DNA of 64,000 nucleotides, from assembly GCA_002162095.1 (NCBI GenBank), contig CP021424.1, forward strand, positions 1,364,001-1,428,000, read 5' to 3'. The position numbers were made by a program, and so were the translations under genes. Numbering within the stretch: position 1 is the first letter of the stretch; each line of letters opens with the position of its first letter. Source of the stretch: Armatimonadetes bacterium Uphvl-Ar2. GTDB lineage: Bacteria > Armatimonadota > Fimbriimonadia > Fimbriimonadales > Fimbriimonadaceae. The notes beneath the pieces are model-generated. The model searched no databases. It was not told the origin of the DNA and saw only the letters and a program-made list of their open reading frames with translations. Below are positions 62,081-64,000 of this stretch, piece after piece.

Positions 62081-62167
62081 TTGAGTCCGTCCGGGTATCG
62101 CGCCGTCCTCCTAGCGGCCATTCGAGAGTGAAGGTTTCTTGCCCTACCTCGGTATATTGGGGGCACC

Positions 62168-63088
62168 ATGACCTCCCTGGCCCTTGCCCTCCTGGTTTCT
62201 GCCGCGCCCGCCCAGGAGCCACCGGTGCGCGTGTTCATCCTGGCCGGGCAATCGAACATGGTGGGGCACGGATTCATTGCCGCCAACCCCGAGCGCAACG
62301 GCGGCAAGGGCAGCCTGGAGTACGTGGTTTCGGCCCCCGGGGCGCCCCCGCTCTATCGTCGACTCAAGGACTCCGACGGTGAATGGCGCGTGCGCGATGA
62401 TGTCTTCATCGACTACTTCGACCGGAAGGGCAATCTCACGGTCGGCTACGGGGCAGGCAAGGACACCATTGGCCCTGAGCTCGGCTTTGGCCACGTGGTG
62501 GGGGATGCGCTGGAGGAGCCTGTCCTCCTCATTAAGCTGGCGTGGGGTGGAAGGAGCTTGGCGGTGGACTTCCGTCCGCCGAGTTCGGGGGGCACCGTCG
62601 GCCCCACCTACACCGAGATGATCCGGGGCGCAAAGAAGGCGATGGCCGATGCCGAAACCAACTTTCCGCAGTGGAAGGGCCGGCGCTTTGTCATCAGCGG
62701 ATTCGGCTGGCACCAGGGTTGGAATGACCGGATCAACGGGGACTATGTGGCCGAATACCAAACGAACATGGCGAATTTCATCGGGGATGTCCGGCGGGAT
62801 TTGAAGGCGATCGGGATGCCCTTTGTCATCGCCGAAACCGGCATGGGCGGCAGGGAAGAGACCAACGAGCGCGCCCTGGCCCTGATGAAGGCCCAAGCCG
62901 CCGTGGCCGAGCAGCCGGAATTTGAAGGCAATGTGGCCTTTGTGGGTACGCGCGGGTTTTGGCGCTCCCCCGATCAGTCCCCAAGTGACCAGGGCTACCA
63001 CTGGAACCAAAACGGAGAAACCTACTTCCTGATTGGCGATGCCATGGGCCGGGCGATGGTGAAACTGATGGACGAGGCTGCGCGATGA
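62168..63088 (+). CDS. Exported SASA-type carbohydrate esterase
   Basis: 306 residues with a signal peptide (SLALALLVSAAPAQ). The SGNH-like motif VFILAGQSNMVGHG carries the catalytic serine; FGWHQGWND and the late GYHWNQNG histidine complete the sialate-O-acetylesterase (SASA/CE6-like) pattern. It probably removes acetyl groups from a polysaccharide. Its stop overlaps the next gene (ATGA), suggesting a joint role in carbohydrate breakdown. Confidence 0.82.
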   Translation: MTSLALALLVSAAPAQEPPVRVFILAGQSNMVGHGFIAANPERNGGKGSLEYVVSAPGAPPLYRRLKDSDGEWRVRDDVFIDYFDRKGNLTVGYGAGKDTIGPELGFGHVVGDALEEPVLLIKLAWGGRSLAVDFRPPSSGGTVGPTYTEMIRGAKKAMADAETNFPQWKGRRFVISGFGWHQGWNDRINGDYVAEYQTNMANFIGDVRRDLKAIGMPFVIAETGMGGREETNERALALMKAQAAVAEQPEFEGNVAFVGTRGFWRSPDQSPSDQGYHWNQNGETYFLIGDAMGRAMVKLMDEAAR

Positions 63089-64000
63089 TCCTGCAACTCC
63101 TGGCGCTGGCCGCCCTTCCTCACCAAACGGTGAATACGCCGGTGCCGACGGAGATGGCGGGCTACCTCATCGTGCCGCACGAGCGGGTCGATAGCAAGTA
63201 CAACGCGGGCTTCTCCATGTACGTGGCGGCCTGGCCGCTGCAGCAGAACTACCCGGGCAATGCGTTCCAGAGCGGCCTGTTCGGCACCTGGATGTTCCCC
63301 CAGTTTGAGGGCGAGGGCCCCAAGGACCACTACACGGATATCGAAGGCGGGCTGGGCTGGTGGCGCGACACGCGGTTCGCCACCGAGACCCCCAAGTTCA
63401 TCATGGGTGGGGTGACGCTCAACTTTGCCGAATGGGCGAACGGCCCCGGCGCGGGCAAGGGGCGCGATTGGAAGAACCCGACCGGGCTCTACGGGGTGGC
63501 GCAGCTGAGCCCGTGGGTGATCTGGCCACCCGATGGCCTGAACCTGAAGCAAGGCACGCGGGGCGAGCTGTTCGGCTACGGCTATCTGCCTTTGCCGCTC
63601 ACCGAGCCAAAAGCCCAAACCGCCGGCAAGCCCGTGCCGACGGGGAACCATGCCTGGACTCTCTTTTTGAACACCCAGAACTTCAAAGGGCCGGTGGCGT
63701 TCTTCACCCCCTACTTCTGGTCCAAGGCTTCGGCGGAGAACCCGGCCCTCGCGGGATTGTTCCTGGATTCGCGGCCCTCGGAGCCGAACCGGGCGGTGCA
63801 AATGGAAACCCAGCACGTGCCGGCGATGGTCTCGGCGGCGGCCGACGGCACGATGTACGCGCGGATCGCCCCGACGCATTTCCCGGGGGCGGCGCAGGGG
63901 GAAGCGCCCCTCATTCACCGCATGACGGTGTACGACAAATCGGCCCTGTGGAACTCAGTGGAGCGGTGGTTCCAGGGTGGCCCGGCGGTCAATGGCGGCA
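63085..64000 (+). CDS. 3'-truncated exported protein of unknown function
   Basis: Open from ATG 63085 to the window end without a stop: at least 305 residues. It begins with a short hydrophobic signal (MILQLLALAALP) and is rich in Trp, Phe, Pro and Gly (YVAAWPLQQNYPG, GGLGWWRD), as in secreted carbohydrate-active or surface proteins. No family is recognised. It is coupled to the esterase gene by an ATGA overlap. Confidence 0.6.
   Translation, partial: MILQLLALAALPHQTVNTPVPTEMAGYLIVPHERVDSKYNAGFSMYVAAWPLQQNYPGNAFQSGLFGTWMFPQFEGEGPKDHYTDIEGGLGWWRDTRFATETPKFIMGGVTLNFAEWANGPGAGKGRDWKNPTGLYGVAQLSPWVIWPPDGLNLKQGTRGELFGYGYLPLPLTEPKAQTAGKPVPTGNHAWTLFLNTQNFKGPVAFFTPYFWSKASAENPALAGLFLDSRPSEPNRAVQMETQHVPAMVSAAADGTMYARIAPTHFPGAAQGEAPLIHRMTVYDKSALWNSVERWFQGGPAVNGG

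Overview
The window is 64 kb of GC-rich bacterial chromosome, densely packed, with many 4-base start/stop overlaps. Three things together suggest a diderm bacterium of the Armatimonadota (Fimbriimonadia-like), held as a moderate-confidence inference: a UBact/Pup-type modifier gene joined to a proteasome beta subunit; CsaB and a DUF5693-like protein (usually linked to SLH-domain surface anchoring) beside LptC/OstA-like and outer-membrane beta-barrel genes; and a Bacteroidetes-style arginine cluster. No rRNA, tRNA, CRISPR array or insertion sequence was found, and no gene-free stretch exceeds about 300 bases.

Layout. 1-6.9 kb: end of a surface-polysaccharide/envelope cluster (nucleotide-sugar enzyme-like fragment, murJ, HpcH-like aldolase, sugar-phosphate transferase, membrane protein, asnB). 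6.9-9.4 kb (minus): DUF177-plsX-fabH lipid operon. 9.6-13.4 kb: a lipoprotein, then dop/pafA-like - pup/UBact - prcB, each overlapping the next by 4 bases. 13.5-18.1 kb (minus): secreted 5'-nucleotidase, malate dehydrogenase, GNAT protein, secreted alpha/beta hydrolase. 18.1-31.4 kb: a long co-directional envelope series (acidic repeat protein, rhomboid protease, DUF5693-like, csaB, beta-barrel protein, two secreted proteins, LptC/OstA-like). 31.4-42.2 kb: housekeeping genes (sdhA, a methyltransferase, pdxS, glyS, galM, YHS lipoprotein, DUF2237, M28 peptidase). 42.2-50.2 kb: argR-argG-(P-loop protein)-argC-argF'-argB-argE'-argH, a single arginine operon whose carbamoyltransferase carries the N-succinylornithine-type proline at position 90. 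50.3-61.0 kb: accessory strip with a sugar/aminoglycoside-kinase-like gene, an Mrr-type endonuclease, small orphan-domain proteins, a nuclease-like/DUF7662 protein and a complete Hen1-Pnkp RNA-repair pair flanked by a 43-bp direct repeat. 61-64 kb: exported proteins and a SASA-type esterase.

Two window-wide signals affect the annotation. Six genes (murJ, the 34.4-34.9 kb hypothetical, the arg-cluster P-loop gene, argB, DUF4826, DUF4240) are each broken by one missing base in a G or C run. Every one is restored by adding one base, so assembly undercalling is more likely than six pseudogenes. Also, many genes that begin after an intergenic gap have a -10-like hexamer only 7-14 bases before the start codon, which suggests that leaderless or very short-leader transcripts are common.
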